Shown piece by piece: positions 54,924-64,000 of a stretch of DNA of 64,000 nt. Each line of letters opens with the position of its first letter. The stretch's first letter is position 1. Made by a program: the position numbers and the translations under genes. A model generated the notes under the pieces. It did no database searches. It was given only the letters and a program-made list of their open reading frames with translations, and was not told the DNA's origin. Source of the DNA: Herbinix sp. GTDB lineage: Bacteria > Bacillota > Clostridia > Lachnospirales > Lachnospiraceae. Where the stretch lies: the NCBI GenBank assembly GCA_029238935.1, contig JAQZBN010000018.1, positions 1-64,000 on the forward strand, written 5' to 3'.

Positions 54924-56516
54924 TTAGCTCCAATCATCATTGAGCCAGTTTCTTAAGAGATGTGCTACTGCATCCGGTTTTTCATCTACAAATTTCTCGA
55001 TCATTCTTCGAACTTCCGATACTTCATTAAATTCAATATCTTCAATCGATTGATTTTCTTTTGTTGTAGCCAATAGCTGCTCAACGGATAATTCTGGTTC
55101 TAATTCAGTAACTTCTACCGGTCCAATTCCCTTAAATACTACAAACAATAATAAGGCTACAATGAGAACCGCTAAAATAATCTGTAGATAATCTGTCCAG
55201 GATCTTGTCTCCTTTAACTCTGGTACAAAAAGTGGCTGCTCATAAGAAATAATTGTAATATCATCTTCTGCAATGCCAGTAGCCATCGATACCATAGTCA
55301 CAAGTTCAGGGTCAACTTCTGCTTTTTTATTAGTTCCATTTGCAAATGCATACTCTTCAAAAGTGGTATCTTCTAATAATCCTTGTAATTTAAGGTCTTC
55401 TTCTTTATAGGTAATCACTTTGCGAAGTACTATACTGATGGAGGAATCTTCAGGAATAATTGCTCCTACCTCACGCTCTATATTCGTCACCCGTTCATTT
55501 GGTAAATAATCTATCTCTTCAATCTCTACTGTTCCTGTACTGGAATTGGTATCCTGTGTCATATAATCTGTTTCATCATTGGAGTCTGTTCCAGGAATCC
55601 CTCCGGATGAACCCGCATTTTCGGAATTATAAGTATAAGAACGTCCATATAAACCTTGTTCTCCACCTTCAACCGGAAGATATTCGGTTAACAATTCGTT
55701 GACTTTGTCCATATTAAATACGAGATTCGGCATGATTTCTGCATCATCGTAGCCGTTTTTTAATAATCCCATATAAAGATTATTAATAAAAGTATTTCTT
55801 AGCCTTTCTTTGTAATCTTCGTTGGAATTGGCGCTGCCGGTATATAAATCTTGTTCACCACTAAAAAGCAGCGTACCGTTTTGGTCAGCTACTTTTATCT
55901 TATCTGTCGTTTTATTTCCTAAAATAGAAGCAACTACTTCTGCTATGGTTTCAGCCGTCTGTATTTCAAAATCATCGTTTACATTAAGCAAAACACTGGC
56001 ACTGGTGTCTTGAATCTCAGTCAAAATCGAGTTGTTAGCTTCCCTAGGAATATAATAAACTTGTGCATCCTCTACACCTGTCATTGTCATGAGGTATTGC
56101 CTCATCTGATTCTGCATGTATAAATTCATTTTTAATGTTCTATCACTATTGGTGGTACCTAAACTATTATTAAGAAGCTCATCCATGGATAAGCCTGTAG
56201 AAGGCATATCGTTGCTTGCCAAAAGCAGGACTGCGTCAGAATATCTCTTTTGATCAACAGAAATGGTTAAATTGTCATCGCTTAATCTATAGTCAATTCC
56301 TTCCGACTCCAGCAATTCGACAATCTGGCTGGTATCTTTCGGGGAGTCAGCAATTGATAATCTTTTGTACTCAACGCGTCCCATTAACCATATAAGTAAA
56401 AGAAACGCCAAAATAACAATACAAATCACACTAATGATGATTGTTTTTTGTTTACTTGTATATTTATTCCAAAAATCCAGTAACTGCTTTGGTAGCTGTT
56501 TTAATCTCTCCGCCAT
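54924..56516 (-). CDS. fliF: Flagellar MS-ring protein FliF
   Basis: A 530-residue protein with two membrane helices (about 25-45 and 438-458), the ring-building motifs between them (KRLSIADSPKDTSQIVELLE, VEDAQVYYIP) and an acidic C-terminus that binds FliG. It forms the base ring on which the export gate and switch assemble. ATG after AAAGG. Confidence 0.95.
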   Translation of the reverse strand: MAERLKQLPKQLLDFWNKYTSKQKTIIISVICIVILAFLLLIWLMGRVEYKRLSIADSPKDTSQIVELLESEGIDYRLSDDNLTISVDQKRYSDAVLLLASNDMPSTGLSMDELLNNSLGTTNSDRTLKMNLYMQNQMRQYLMTMTGVEDAQVYYIPREANNSILTEIQDTSASVLLNVNDDFEIQTAETIAEVVASILGNKTTDKIKVADQNGTLLFSGEQDLYTGSANSNEDYKERLRNTFINNLYMGLLKNGYDDAEIMPNLVFNMDKVNELLTEYLPVEGGEQGLYGRSYTYNSENAGSSGGIPGTDSNDETDYMTQDTNSSTGTVEIEEIDYLPNERVTNIEREVGAIIPEDSSISIVLRKVITYKEEDLKLQGLLEDTTFEEYAFANGTNKKAEVDPELVTMVSMATGIAEDDITIISYEQPLFVPELKETRSWTDYLQIILAVLIVALLLFVVFKGIGPVEVTELEPELSVEQLLATTKENQSIEDIEFNEVSEVRRMIEKFVDEKPDAVAHLLRNWLNDDWS

Positions 56517-56553
56517 TTACCTTTGCTCCTTATATGTATTTCTCGTGATCATA

Positions 56554-56865
56554 CTAGAACTGCAGATTCATAATCTCTTTGTAAGCATCCAATACTTGAT
56601 TTCGAATCGCTACGGTATATTGCAGTGAAAGATTTGCTTTTTGCTGAGCCACTTGCAAGTCATGGGTACTGTCTGTCATACCCAGTGCATAAGCCATTTC
56701 TGCTTCTTCTGCTTCATTGGTATAAGTATTGGTTTCATTAACCATATTTTGCGCAGCCTTAAATAAGCTTTCAAAGGTGACATTTCTGTTTTCTTTTGCA
56801 GTGTAAGCTCCGTTTACTCCATATTTACTAAGTTCTGTTAAATTCCCAACCGACGTAATATTCAT
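56554..56865 (-). CDS. fliE: Flagellar hook-basal body protein FliE
   Basis: A 103-residue FliE with the conserved C-terminal half MAYALGMTDSTHDLQVAQQK and SLQYTVAIRNQVLDAYKEIM. It links the MS ring to the rod and is the first exported rod protein. It lies between flgC and fliF as usual; AAGGAG precedes the ATG. Confidence 0.94.
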   Translation of the reverse strand: MNITSVGNLTELSKYGVNGAYTAKENRNVTFESLFKAAQNMVNETNTYTNEAEEAEMAYALGMTDSTHDLQVAQQKANLSLQYTVAIRNQVLDAYKEIMNLQF

Positions 56866-56907
56866 CGTTTATTTCTCCTTAATCCCCTATTTACCGAACT
56901 TTTTCTT

Positions 56908-57345
56908 TTATTTACCAACCTCTAAACCTTTCAATGCCATGCTTTTTGATGCATTAAACGCAGTTACATTAGCTTCATAGGACCTAGTTGCGTCGATCAA
57001 ATCCGTCATCTCCTGAACCGTATTTACATTCGGATAGGTTACATACCCTTCTTCATCAGCATCTGGATGAGATGGATCATATACTTTCCGCATCTCAGTC
57101 TCGTTATCTTCCGAAATCTCGGTAACCTTAACGCCATTACCGTAATTACCTGACGCTTTCATAAGTACTTCACTGAAAGGGGTTGCATCCTTCTCCGCAA
57201 ATACTACCGTTTTTCGCTTATAAGCATTTCCGTCCTCATCTCTGGTAGTGTTTACATTGGCTATATTTTGAGAAATTATATCCATTCGCAAGCGCTGTGC
57301 TGTCATTCCACTGGCGCTGATATTCATTCCGTTCATCATTGACAT
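56908..57345 (-). CDS. flgC: Flagellar rod protein FlgC
   Basis: A 145-residue proximal rod protein with the N-terminal motif [38 protein letters not shown] and the C-terminal [20 protein letters not shown] helix. AAGGAGG precedes the ATG. The 121-bp gap to flgB holds a possible internal promoter. Confidence 0.95.
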   Translation of the reverse strand: MSMMNGMNISASGMTAQRLRMDIISQNIANVNTTRDEDGNAYKRKTVVFAEKDATPFSEVLMKASGNYGNGVKVTEISEDNETEMRKVYDPSHPDADEEGYVTYPNVNTVQEMTDLIDATRSYEANVTAFNASKSMALKGLEVGK

Positions 57346-57390
57346 GAGATGTCCTCCTTGTTATATCAATATTTCCTTTCGTGGAATATC

Positions 57391-57399
57391 AGTATAGCA
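57391..57399 (-). promoter_or_regulatory. Possible internal promoter before flgC
   Basis: On the minus strand TGCTATACT forms an extended -10 (TGn-TATACT) about 45 nt upstream of flgC. No good -35 is seen. Confidence 0.3.
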
Positions 57400-57466
57400 T
57401 CTTCTTTTATAGATTGATATTGAAAAATGTATCCAAACAATAATAGTAATTAATATTATTATTACC

Positions 57467-57856
57467 TTATTTTGCTGTTAAGACTAATTTTAAACGATTA
57501 AACTCCTGTGACATCGAATCGAGCAATGAATAGTATTTAATTTGATTCTGAGCAAGATTGGCCGATTCTGTATCGATATCTACGTTATTTCCATCCAATC
57601 GATAACTTAGGGACGCATTATCTGTATAGGTAGTAGCATCTAAAGTATCTAAATCAGCACCCTCAACCCGTTTATCCAGAGAATTATCTCCCAACAATGC
57701 TGACTGTAAGTAGGATTCAAACTGAACATCCTTTCTTTTATACCCCGGAGTATCAACATTAGCTATATTATTCGCTATAACTTCATTCCGTTTCCAACTG
57801 GCATCTGCTGCTTTGTCCAGTACATTAATATAGTTAAACGCATTAGAACCTATCAT
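57467..57856 (-). CDS. flgB: Flagellar rod protein FlgB
   Basis: A 129-residue proximal rod protein with the flagellar-rod motif VIANNIANVDTPGYKRKDVQ and the C-terminal helix NQIKYYSLLDSMSQEFNRLK. It is the first gene of the fla/che operon, downstream of codY and its terminator. AAAGGATG precedes the ATG. Confidence 0.95.
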   Translation of the reverse strand: MIGSNAFNYINVLDKAADASWKRNEVIANNIANVDTPGYKRKDVQFESYLQSALLGDNSLDKRVEGADLDTLDATTYTDNASLSYRLDGNNVDIDTESANLAQNQIKYYSLLDSMSQEFNRLKLVLTAK

Positions 57857-57932
57857 GTTCGCACATCCTTTCTAATACAATATTATAATAAATATTTCAG
57901 AAAACACAAGATATATTTGAAAAATTAGTAGA

Positions 57933-58014
57933 ATTATACTAGCTATTGTAGTAATATGGGTTTTATTACAGTTTGATCTGTAATATTTTTACATCTAATT
58001 TGATATTTTTACAT
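57933..58014 (-). promoter_or_regulatory. Control region of the fla/che operon
   Basis: On the minus strand a TATAAT -10 (57933-57938) lies about 80 nt upstream of flgB, without a good -35. Upstream are a perfect 20-bp dyad ATTACAG-N6-CTGTAAT (57965-57984) and two direct repeats of ATATTTTTACAT (57983-57994, 58003-58014) with a 20-bp period. A poor -35 next to such sites suggests control by a regulator; which one is unknown. Confidence 0.5.
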
Positions 58015-58049
58015 AAAAAAAGGACTTATAAGATTGCCCTTACAAATCC
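58014..58049 (-). terminator. codY terminator
   Basis: On the minus strand an 11-bp stem with two G-U pairs (arms GGATTTGTAAG and CTTATAAGTCC) and a 6-nt loop is followed by seven T. It begins 29 bp after the codY stop and separates codY from the fla/che operon. Confidence 0.85.
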
Positions 58050-58077
58050 ATTTATGATCAATAAAATTTTTGTAAAA

Positions 58078-58848
58078 TCAATTATTCATATTCTTTAATT
58101 CATCAAAAACCACATCATTTAATACCTTAATATAAGTTCCTTTCATACCGGAGGATCTAGATTCAATCACACCTGCACTTTCGAACTTACGTAATGCATT
58201 AACGATTACTGATCTCGTAATTCCTACCCTATCTGCTATTTTACTAGCAACTAAGATACCCTCATTACCCCTAAGCTCTTCAAATATATGTGTAATCGCT
58301 TCCAATTCTGAAAACGATAATGTACTGATCGCAGATTTAACAATCTGAACCTTGCGATTTTCTTCTGCACTTTCTTCATTCACAGAACGCATCATCTCGA
58401 GTCCCACAACTGTGGTTCCATATTCACTTAGAATAATATCATCAATGGTATAAAGAGAATTTGTCTTATAGAGAAATAAAGTACCTAATCTCTCACCGGC
58501 GATATCTATCGGCGTTATGATAGCACGATAATCATCAACATGATCAAATTCAAAACCCAATGTTAATAAATTTACATTTTCCTTGGTTGAAAGGATGTTG
58601 AGCAATCTCTCGTTTAATAAGTTATCAATATATCTGCCTACGGAATCCTTAATCAATTCTTTTATTTCCCCGATATCATTTCGATTTTTTATTCCGAGTA
58701 CTTTGCCCTTCCGACTAATAACTATGATGTTTGATTCCAGTATATCACTTAAAACAACACAGATGTCGTTAAAAACAACCTTATGAGAATTATTGTTATG
58801 AAGCAGTTTGTTTATTTTTCTAGTTTTGTCCAGTAACTGTACACTCAT
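58078..58848 (-). CDS. codY: GTP/branched-chain amino acid sensor CodY
   Basis: A 256-residue global repressor of Firmicutes. The N-terminal GAF domain (about 1-155) binds Ile/Leu/Val; the C-terminal winged helix has ASKIADRVGITRSVIVNALR and the wing SSGMKGTYIKVLN. It lies between topA and flgB, as the B. subtilis codY lies directly upstream of flgB. The ATG at 58848 is preferred to the TTG just before it; GGGAGG lies upstream. Its promoter (58983-59011) and a perfect palindrome at the mRNA 5' end are visible. No typical CodY box was found in the leader. Confidence 0.95.
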   Translation of the reverse strand: MSVQLLDKTRKINKLLHNNNSHKVVFNDICVVLSDILESNIIVISRKGKVLGIKNRNDIGEIKELIKDSVGRYIDNLLNERLLNILSTKENVNLLTLGFEFDHVDDYRAIITPIDIAGERLGTLFLYKTNSLYTIDDIILSEYGTTVVGLEMMRSVNEESAEENRKVQIVKSAISTLSFSELEAITHIFEELRGNEGILVASKIADRVGITRSVIVNALRKFESAGVIESRSSGMKGTYIKVLNDVVFDELKNMNN

Positions 58849-58938
58849 CAAACGGTTCCTCCCACACTCTTTGCTTTCCTCCCCAACTCAAGGTTCAAGT
58901 TTTAGTTCCTATGTAAATTTAGCTGTATTAACTGGAAT

Positions 58939-58977
58939 AGGTAATACAATTACCAATCTCTGTTAATTGTATTACCT
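58939..58977. promoter_or_regulatory. Perfect 14-bp inverted repeat at codY mRNA start
   Basis: AGGTAATACAATTA and TAATTGTATTACCT flank 11 nt. It begins at the expected transcription start of codY, so the mRNA would carry a strong 5' stem-loop; as DNA it could be an operator. The T-run lies on the plus-strand side only, so it is a poor terminator for topA. Confidence 0.7.
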
Positions 58978-58982
58978 TTTCA

Positions 58983-59011
58983 ATTCTAGCACATATAGTT
59001 TTTAAAAACAA
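58983..59011 (-). promoter_or_regulatory. codY promoter
   Basis: On the minus strand TTGTTT (59006-59011) and TAGAAT (58983-58988), 17 nt apart, about 135 nt upstream of the codY ATG. Confidence 0.65.
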
Positions 59012-59102
59012 TAGTCTATTCGTTATTTTGACACACATTTCATGCAATTTAAAAACTTTTTTATCTAAATTCATACAATTTATTAAAAATAGTATATATT
59101 TG

Positions 59103-61169
59103 TTATTTTGAACTACTAATCATATATCCGCACTTCTCGTCATTGCAGACTAACTTATTCCCTTTTTCCAATAAAACACCGCCGCATTTTTCACATCTAG
59201 TTGCTGAGGGCTTTTGCCATGTCATAAATTCACAGTCAGGATTGTTAATACATCCATAATATTTACGACCCTTTTTGGTCTTCCGAATTACAATATCACT
59301 GCCACACTCAGGGCAAGCAACTCCTATCTTTTCGAGATATGGCTTCGTATTCTTACACTCAGGAAAGCCCGGACACGCTAAGAATTTTCCATGAGGGCCA
59401 TACTTAACCACCATATTTTTACCGCAGTTGTCACAAATTTCTTCTGTTACTTCATCTTCAATCTGTATTTTATCCAATTCTTCCAATGCGTTTAATACTG
59501 CTTCTTCCAAATCAGGATAAAAATTACTTACTACAGTCTTCCAATTAACTGTTCCATCCTCTACACAATCCAGTAGAGATTCCAGATTTACTGTAAAATT
59601 AACATCAACGATACTGGAGAAAGCAGCTTTCATAATGTTGTTCACCGCTTCACCAAGTTCTGTCACATATAAATTTTTATTTTCCTTTATCACATATCTT
59701 CTGGCAAGTATTGTTGTAATCGTCGGTGCATAGGTACTAGGCCGACCAATACCTAATTCTTCCAAGCTCTTTACTAAGGATGCTTCGGTAAAATGTGCCG
59801 GTGGCTGAGTAAAATGCTGGCTTTTCTTTAAATCAAGCAGGGTAAGCTTATCACCCTCAAAGAGTTCATCATAAGCAGCTGTTCCTCCCACTTCATCTTC
59901 GTCAGAAGTATAAACACTCATAAATCCGTCAAATACCAGTTTTGATGTGGAAGTTGTAAAACGATATTCATTACCGTCAATTTTAATTGTGGTCGTTTCG
60001 TATTTTGCTGGTTGCATTCTGCTGGCAACAAATCGTTTCCAAATCAACTGATATAACCGGAATTGATCTCTACTTAAGGAATCTTTGATTTCGGCTGGTG
60101 TAAACTCTACATAAGTAGGTCGAATCGCTTCATGGGAATCTTGAATCTTCTTCCCGGATCGTCCCACATTTTCTTCTGTTGCTACAAATTCACTACCATA
60201 ATTGTCTTTCACATATAGTTTTACTGCTTGATCCGCTTCATCGCTGATACGTATGGAATCGGTACGTAGATAGGTGATTAAACCTACCGTACCGTGTCCC
60301 TTCAAATCCACACCTTCATAAAGCTGCTGTGCTAATTGCATGGTCTTTTGCGTGGAATAGTTGAGATTCTTAGCAGCTTCTTGCTGTAATGTACTTGTAG
60401 TAAAAGGAAGAGGAGCTTTTTTCTGTCTCTCACTCTTTTTAATCTCAGATATAATAAATTCTGCATTCTCCAGGTTCTTAAGAATCTCATCCATCTCTGT
60501 CTCAGTATGGATGGCAGTCTTACCATTCTTGGATCCATAGAATTTAGCTGTTAAAGGCTTTTTCTTTCCTTTTAATGAAAAATCAGCATCTAAATTCCAA
60601 TATTCTTCTGGTACGAAGGCATTTATCTCTTCTTCTCGGTCACAGATAATACGAAGTGCAACGGATTGTACACGGCCTGCACTTAGTCCTCTCTTTACTT
60701 TTGCCCAAAGTAATGGGCTGATCTTATAGCCTACCATACGGTCTAATATTCTTCTTGCCTGTTGAGCATTTACCAGATCCATATCGATATCTCTTGCCTG
60801 TTTAATCGAGGATTTAACTGCATTTTTCGTAATTTCATTAAATGTGATTCTACTAGAATCCTTCTCCTCTAATTTCAGTGTCTGGGATAGATGCCAGGAG
60901 ATTGCTTCTCCCTCACGGTCAGGGTCAGTTGCAAGATAAACTTTATCCGCTTTTTTAACTTCTTTACGGAGCTTCGCTAACAAGTCTCCCTTTCCTCTGA
61001 TTGTAATATATTTCGGGTCATAATTATGTTCTACATCTATTCCTAATTGGCTCTTTGGCAAATCCCTAACATGTCCGTTTGATGCGACAACTTCATAGTT
61101 CGTTCCTAAAAATTTCTTAATAGTTTTTGCCTTTGCCGGAGATTCTACAATAACAAGATATCTTGGCAT
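59103..61169 (-). CDS. topA: DNA topoisomerase I
   Basis: A 688-residue type IA topoisomerase. The Toprim domain has VIVESPAKAKTIKKFLG and the acidic TDPDREGEAISWH; the active-site Tyr300 is in GLITYLRTDSIRIS. Three C-terminal Cys4 zinc ribbons follow (CDNCGKNMVVKYGPHGKF, CPECGSDIVIRK, CEKCGGVLLEKG). It relaxes negative supercoils. It lies between dprA and codY, as in B. subtilis where further genes intervene. Confidence 0.97.
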   Translation of the reverse strand: MPRYLVIVESPAKAKTIKKFLGTNYEVVASNGHVRDLPKSQLGIDVEHNYDPKYITIRGKGDLLAKLRKEVKKADKVYLATDPDREGEAISWHLSQTLKLEEKDSSRITFNEITKNAVKSSIKQARDIDMDLVNAQQARRILDRMVGYKISPLLWAKVKRGLSAGRVQSVALRIICDREEEINAFVPEEYWNLDADFSLKGKKKPLTAKFYGSKNGKTAIHTETEMDEILKNLENAEFIISEIKKSERQKKAPLPFTTSTLQQEAAKNLNYSTQKTMQLAQQLYEGVDLKGHGTVGLITYLRTDSIRISDEADQAVKLYVKDNYGSEFVATEENVGRSGKKIQDSHEAIRPTYVEFTPAEIKDSLSRDQFRLYQLIWKRFVASRMQPAKYETTTIKIDGNEYRFTTSTSKLVFDGFMSVYTSDEDEVGGTAAYDELFEGDKLTLLDLKKSQHFTQPPAHFTEASLVKSLEELGIGRPSTYAPTITTILARRYVIKENKNLYVTELGEAVNNIMKAAFSSIVDVNFTVNLESLLDCVEDGTVNWKTVVSNFYPDLEEAVLNALEELDKIQIEDEVTEEICDNCGKNMVVKYGPHGKFLACPGFPECKNTKPYLEKIGVACPECGSDIVIRKTKKGRKYYGCINNPDCEFMTWQKPSATRCEKCGGVLLEKGNKLVCNDEKCGYMISSSK

Positions 61170-61217
61170 ACTGCTATTCCCTCATTTCTTTGCGTATATG
61201 TTCTATGTCAGGATGTT

Positions 61218-62309
61218 TCATGTATTCGTAATCTGATAATAATTCTTCATCGATTGATGGGCATATCCACCTAACTCTAATAATATTAATTGTTCCATTA
61301 ACTCAATCATAGGAAGTTTGGTCTCCTGTGCCAGTTCTTCTATATGTTTTGGCACCAAGCTTAAACAAGCATACACTATTTTACCATTCGTTTCAAGCAA
61401 ATTATTATTTTTTTTACCATCGGTCAACGTAGGGCTGTGATCAGGAAGCAGTTCCTCCAAGATATCTTTTGGAGATGTAATTAATTTTGCCCCCATTTTT
61501 ATCAAATTATTACAACCCTCACTTAAACGATCCGTAACTCTTCCAGGTAATGCATAGATATCCTTTCCTTGTTCCAATCCCATATCTACAGTAATGAAAG
61601 AACCACTGCGTTCCTTGGCCTCTATCACAAGAATACCATCACTCAAACCGCTTATGATTCGATTGCGCATAGGAAATTGATGTGCTAAAGGCATGATACC
61701 TGGTTCATATTCTGATAGTATACCACCTTGTTCTTGAATCTTCCTATATAAAAATGCGTTTTCTTTTGGATAACAGATATCTATTCCGCAACCTAAGATT
61801 CCATAGGTTAAGCCATTGGCTTTTAAAGCACCGTCATGGGCATAAGCATCAATTCCACGGGCCAGTCCACTAATGATTGCAATCCTTTCTTTTGCAAGCT
61901 CTCCGGAAATATACTTTGCCATCTCCTGACCATAACCGGAGCAATCCCTGGCACCTACAACCGCCAGTGACTTCCGATTCACATCCGGAAGCTTTCCTTT
62001 CACGAAAAGAGCAAAAGGTGCGCTATAGATTTGTTTCAATTTTTCCGGATATCTGCTATCCTCCTTTGAAACAAAATATATGCCATTGTCCAGAAGTTTA
62101 GCATATTTTTCAGTGATTTTTTCTTTCTCTTTACTAGTAATGATTATTTCAATATCCTGTTCATTCAGATTCGTTTTATTCATTAGTTCTTCTTTTGGTG
62201 CATAAAAAATTGCTTCTGAACTAGGAAAAATATTTAATAAATGCTCTATTTTTCTTGGTCCGATATTTTTTAAAGTAGCAAGCCAATAATTATATTCTTC
62301 TCTTATCAT
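61218..62309 (-). CDS. dprA: DNA-processing protein DprA
   Basis: A 363-residue protein: an N-terminal HhH/SAM-like part, the Rossmann-like DprA core (LAVVGARDCSGYGQEMA, ISGLARGIDAYAHDGAL, GILGCGIDICYPKENAFLYR) and a C-terminal winged helix. It loads RecA on incoming single-stranded DNA in transformation. It follows yifB/comM by 10 bp. It is intact while the neighbouring comM-like gene is interrupted. Confidence 0.95.
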   Translation of the reverse strand: MIREEYNYWLATLKNIGPRKIEHLLNIFPSSEAIFYAPKEELMNKTNLNEQDIEIIITSKEKEKITEKYAKLLDNGIYFVSKEDSRYPEKLKQIYSAPFALFVKGKLPDVNRKSLAVVGARDCSGYGQEMAKYISGELAKERIAIISGLARGIDAYAHDGALKANGLTYGILGCGIDICYPKENAFLYRKIQEQGGILSEYEPGIMPLAHQFPMRNRIISGLSDGILVIEAKERSGSFITVDMGLEQGKDIYALPGRVTDRLSEGCNNLIKMGAKLITSPKDILEELLPDHSPTLTDGKKNNNLLETNGKIVYACLSLVPKHIEELAQETKLPMIELMEQLILLELGGYAHQSMKNYYQITNT

Positions 62310-62319
62310 ACAATCCCCT

Positions 62320-63852
62320 CTATTCTCCCCAGTATTTCTGATCTAGATTGCGATAACAGATGGCTTCACTAATATGTCTTGTGGTAATCTGTTCGCTCTG
62401 ATCCATGTCTGCAATTGTTCTGGCAACTTTTAAGATTCTGTGATAGGCTCTTGCACTGAGATTCATCTTAACAAAAGCTTGTTCCAGAAGTTTTTGTTCC
62501 TTATCGCCTAATTGACAATATTTCTTTATACTACGGGGTGTAAGTTGGGAATTAAAATAAATGGGTTGTCCCTGATATCGTTTTATTTGTATTTGTCTGG
62601 CTATACTGACCCTCTTACGGATGTCCTCGGAAGACTCAGATTGTTCATTCTGCTGCAACTCTTGGTAATTCATCTGCAAAGCTTCGATACAAATATCAAA
62701 GCGATCCAAAAGAGGTTGCGAAATACGGCCAAGGTATCGCTTGACCTGATTCATCGAACAATTGCATTTATTCCGATCCGGATAGTATCCACAACTACAG
62801 GGATTCATCGCAGCTACAAGCATAAATCCTGCGGGATACCGATAACTGGCGTTAAGTCTTGCTATCGTAACCGCTTTATCTTCGAGAGGTTGTCTTAATA
62901 CTTCAATTGTATTTTTTTGAAATTCAGGAAGTTCATCTAAAAATAACACTCCCAAATGAGCTAAACTAATTTCGCCGGGTCTTGGCTTTGCTCCTCCTCC
63001 AATCAGTGCAGTTGAAGTAATGGTGTGGTGAGGGGAACGAAAAGGTCTTTTTATGATTAATCCCTGACGGTCTAATAATCCTGCAATACTGTATACTTTC
63101 GAAATCTCCATGCTTTCTTCAAAGGAAAGCTCAGGCATAATCGTGGGTATTCGTTTGGCTAACATAGTTTTTCCTGATCCCGGTGGTCCGATCATTAGGA
63201 TATTATGCATCCCGGATACAGCGATTTCAATGGCCCGTTTTACCGCTTTTTGTCCGGCAACTTCCTGAAAATCAACAGTTTCATCTCCATGGGCTGAGCA
63301 AAATAAGTGCTCCATATCAACATATTCAGCATTGATATTTCCATTTCCATTTAATAATTCCACCGCTTCATTCAAGGTATTGACACCAAAGGTTTGAATT
63401 CCTGTAACAACGGCACCTTCATTGGCATTTTCCGAAGGAACGATGCATTTAAGAAAGCCCTGCTGTTTTGCGGCATAAACAATAGGCAGAACACCGTTCA
63501 CTTTATTAATTGTTCCATTTAAGCTGAGTTCTCCAACGATCAGGACGTGTTTTAAACTTTCTTCCTGAAGATACCCTAAGGCAGTTAGAATTGCGATTGC
63601 AACGGGAAGATCGAAGGCAGTACCTTCTTATCTGATATCTGCCGGTGACAGATTAACTGTAATTCGCTTTGCGGGAAGTCGGTAACCGGAGTTCTTTAAG
63701 GATATTCTTACTCGTTCCCTAGCCTCCTTTACCTCGGATCCTAAATACCCTACCATATCAAATAATGGCAGTCCATCGCTGACATCGGCTTCCACGGATA
63801 CGATAAGACCATCAATCCCGTGAATTGCCGCACTGTATGCTTTGCTAAACAT
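62320..63852 (-). pseudogene. YifB/ComM Mg-chelatase-like ATPase, nonsense-interrupted
   Basis: The reading frame would give a 510-residue YifB/ComM protein, but codon 75 is TAA (63628-63630). The upstream part ends SPADIR and the sequence continues in the same frame with EGTAFDLPVAIAILTALGYL, where the family has a Lys at the stop (AAA or AAG to TAA). The rest is complete: Walker A GPPGSGKT (about 222-229), LAHLGVLFLDELPEF, and the C-terminal domain with NLSARAYHRILKVARTIADM. ComM is a branch-migration helicase of transformation. Either a recent nonsense mutation, a sequencing error, or restart at the internal GTG near 63501. GAAGGAG precedes the first ATG. Confidence 0.85.
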
Positions 63853-63905
63853 ACTTTCTCCTTCCTAAGTCTCTCCCACTTAGAAGGAATCATTTGCTTA
63901 ATATT

Positions 63906-63934
63906 AGTATAGCAAAAGCATACTTATTCGGCAA
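63906..63934 (-). promoter_or_regulatory. yifB-dprA promoter
   Basis: On the minus strand TTGCCG (63929-63934) and TATACT (63906-63911), 17 nt apart. The leader that follows can fold CTTCTAAGT against ACTTAGGAAG, a stem with one bulge that covers part of the ribosome site. Confidence 0.75.
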
Positions 63935-64000
63935 GAAATTTTTGGTAATTACAGTTATAAATTGGTGGAAAGGATATTGCCCTTTACAATACGGTTTTTA

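Noticed and set aside
58939-58977. The codY-proximal dyad as topA terminator
   Set aside because: In the direction of topA transcription no T-run follows the stem, and it lies downstream of the codY promoter.

Overview
The window reads as a chromosome segment of a motile, low-GC, Gram-positive anaerobe, most likely a Lachnospiraceae-type Clostridium. The evidence is AT-rich DNA, AGGAGG-type ribosome sites, CodY, a long fla/che operon with FliY, CheC, CheD and FlbD, and the order dprA-topA-codY-flgB ... sigD-rpsB-tsf. That order resembles the Bacillus subtilis neighbourhood, but xerC and clpQY are missing. Almost everything is on the minus strand, so the biology reads from right to left.

Right end (about 64.0-58.1 kb): yifB/comM, broken by one in-frame TAA, then dprA, topA and codY. 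codY has a clear promoter, a perfect 14-bp inverted repeat at its mRNA 5' end, and a good terminator.

Centre (57.9-23.1 kb): one nearly unbroken flagellar/chemotaxis operon of about 35 genes. It encodes the rod (flgBC, fliE), MS-ring and switch (fliF, fliG, fliM, fliY), export apparatus (fliHIJ, fliOPQR, flhBA), hook genes (fliK, flgD, a TIGR02530-type protein, flgE), flbD, motAB, fliL, cheY, flhF, flhG, a PilZ (YcgR-like) protein, cheB, cheA, cheW, cheC, cheD, sigma-D, a FapA/DUF342 protein and three poorly known genes in the position of B. subtilis swrB. rpsB and tsf follow (22.9-21.0 kb) with their own promoter and an intercistronic terminator.

Left end (20.9-0 kb): an accessory region where pyrH-frr would be expected after tsf. 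It is flanked by a 55-bp tandem duplication of the tsf 3' end and an IS66 transposase relic on one side, and by IS-end-like repeats on the other. It holds two sets of genes. The first (20.1-6.1 kb, minus strand) has a degenerate AAA+ protein, a VirD4/TraG-like ATPase without membrane anchor, two large Sel1-repeat proteins with related N-termini, a possible GrpE-like protein, an Hsp70 lacking the lid, and a protein with three AAA+ modules (two CbxX/SpoVK-like). This looks like a dedicated chaperone/remodelling machine of unknown purpose. The second (6.0-1.6 kb) is a TPR-CHAT putative protease divergent from a sigma-region-2 protein and a zinc-finger anti-sigma-like protein.

The most unusual observation is a 35-nt sequence with one mismatch, encoding the identical peptide NNEKWQTPSLML, inside both the CHAT protein and the anti-sigma-like protein. 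It could be a recognition or cleavage motif shared by a protease and its target, or an in-frame palindromic repeat. I see no tRNA, rRNA or CRISPR array.
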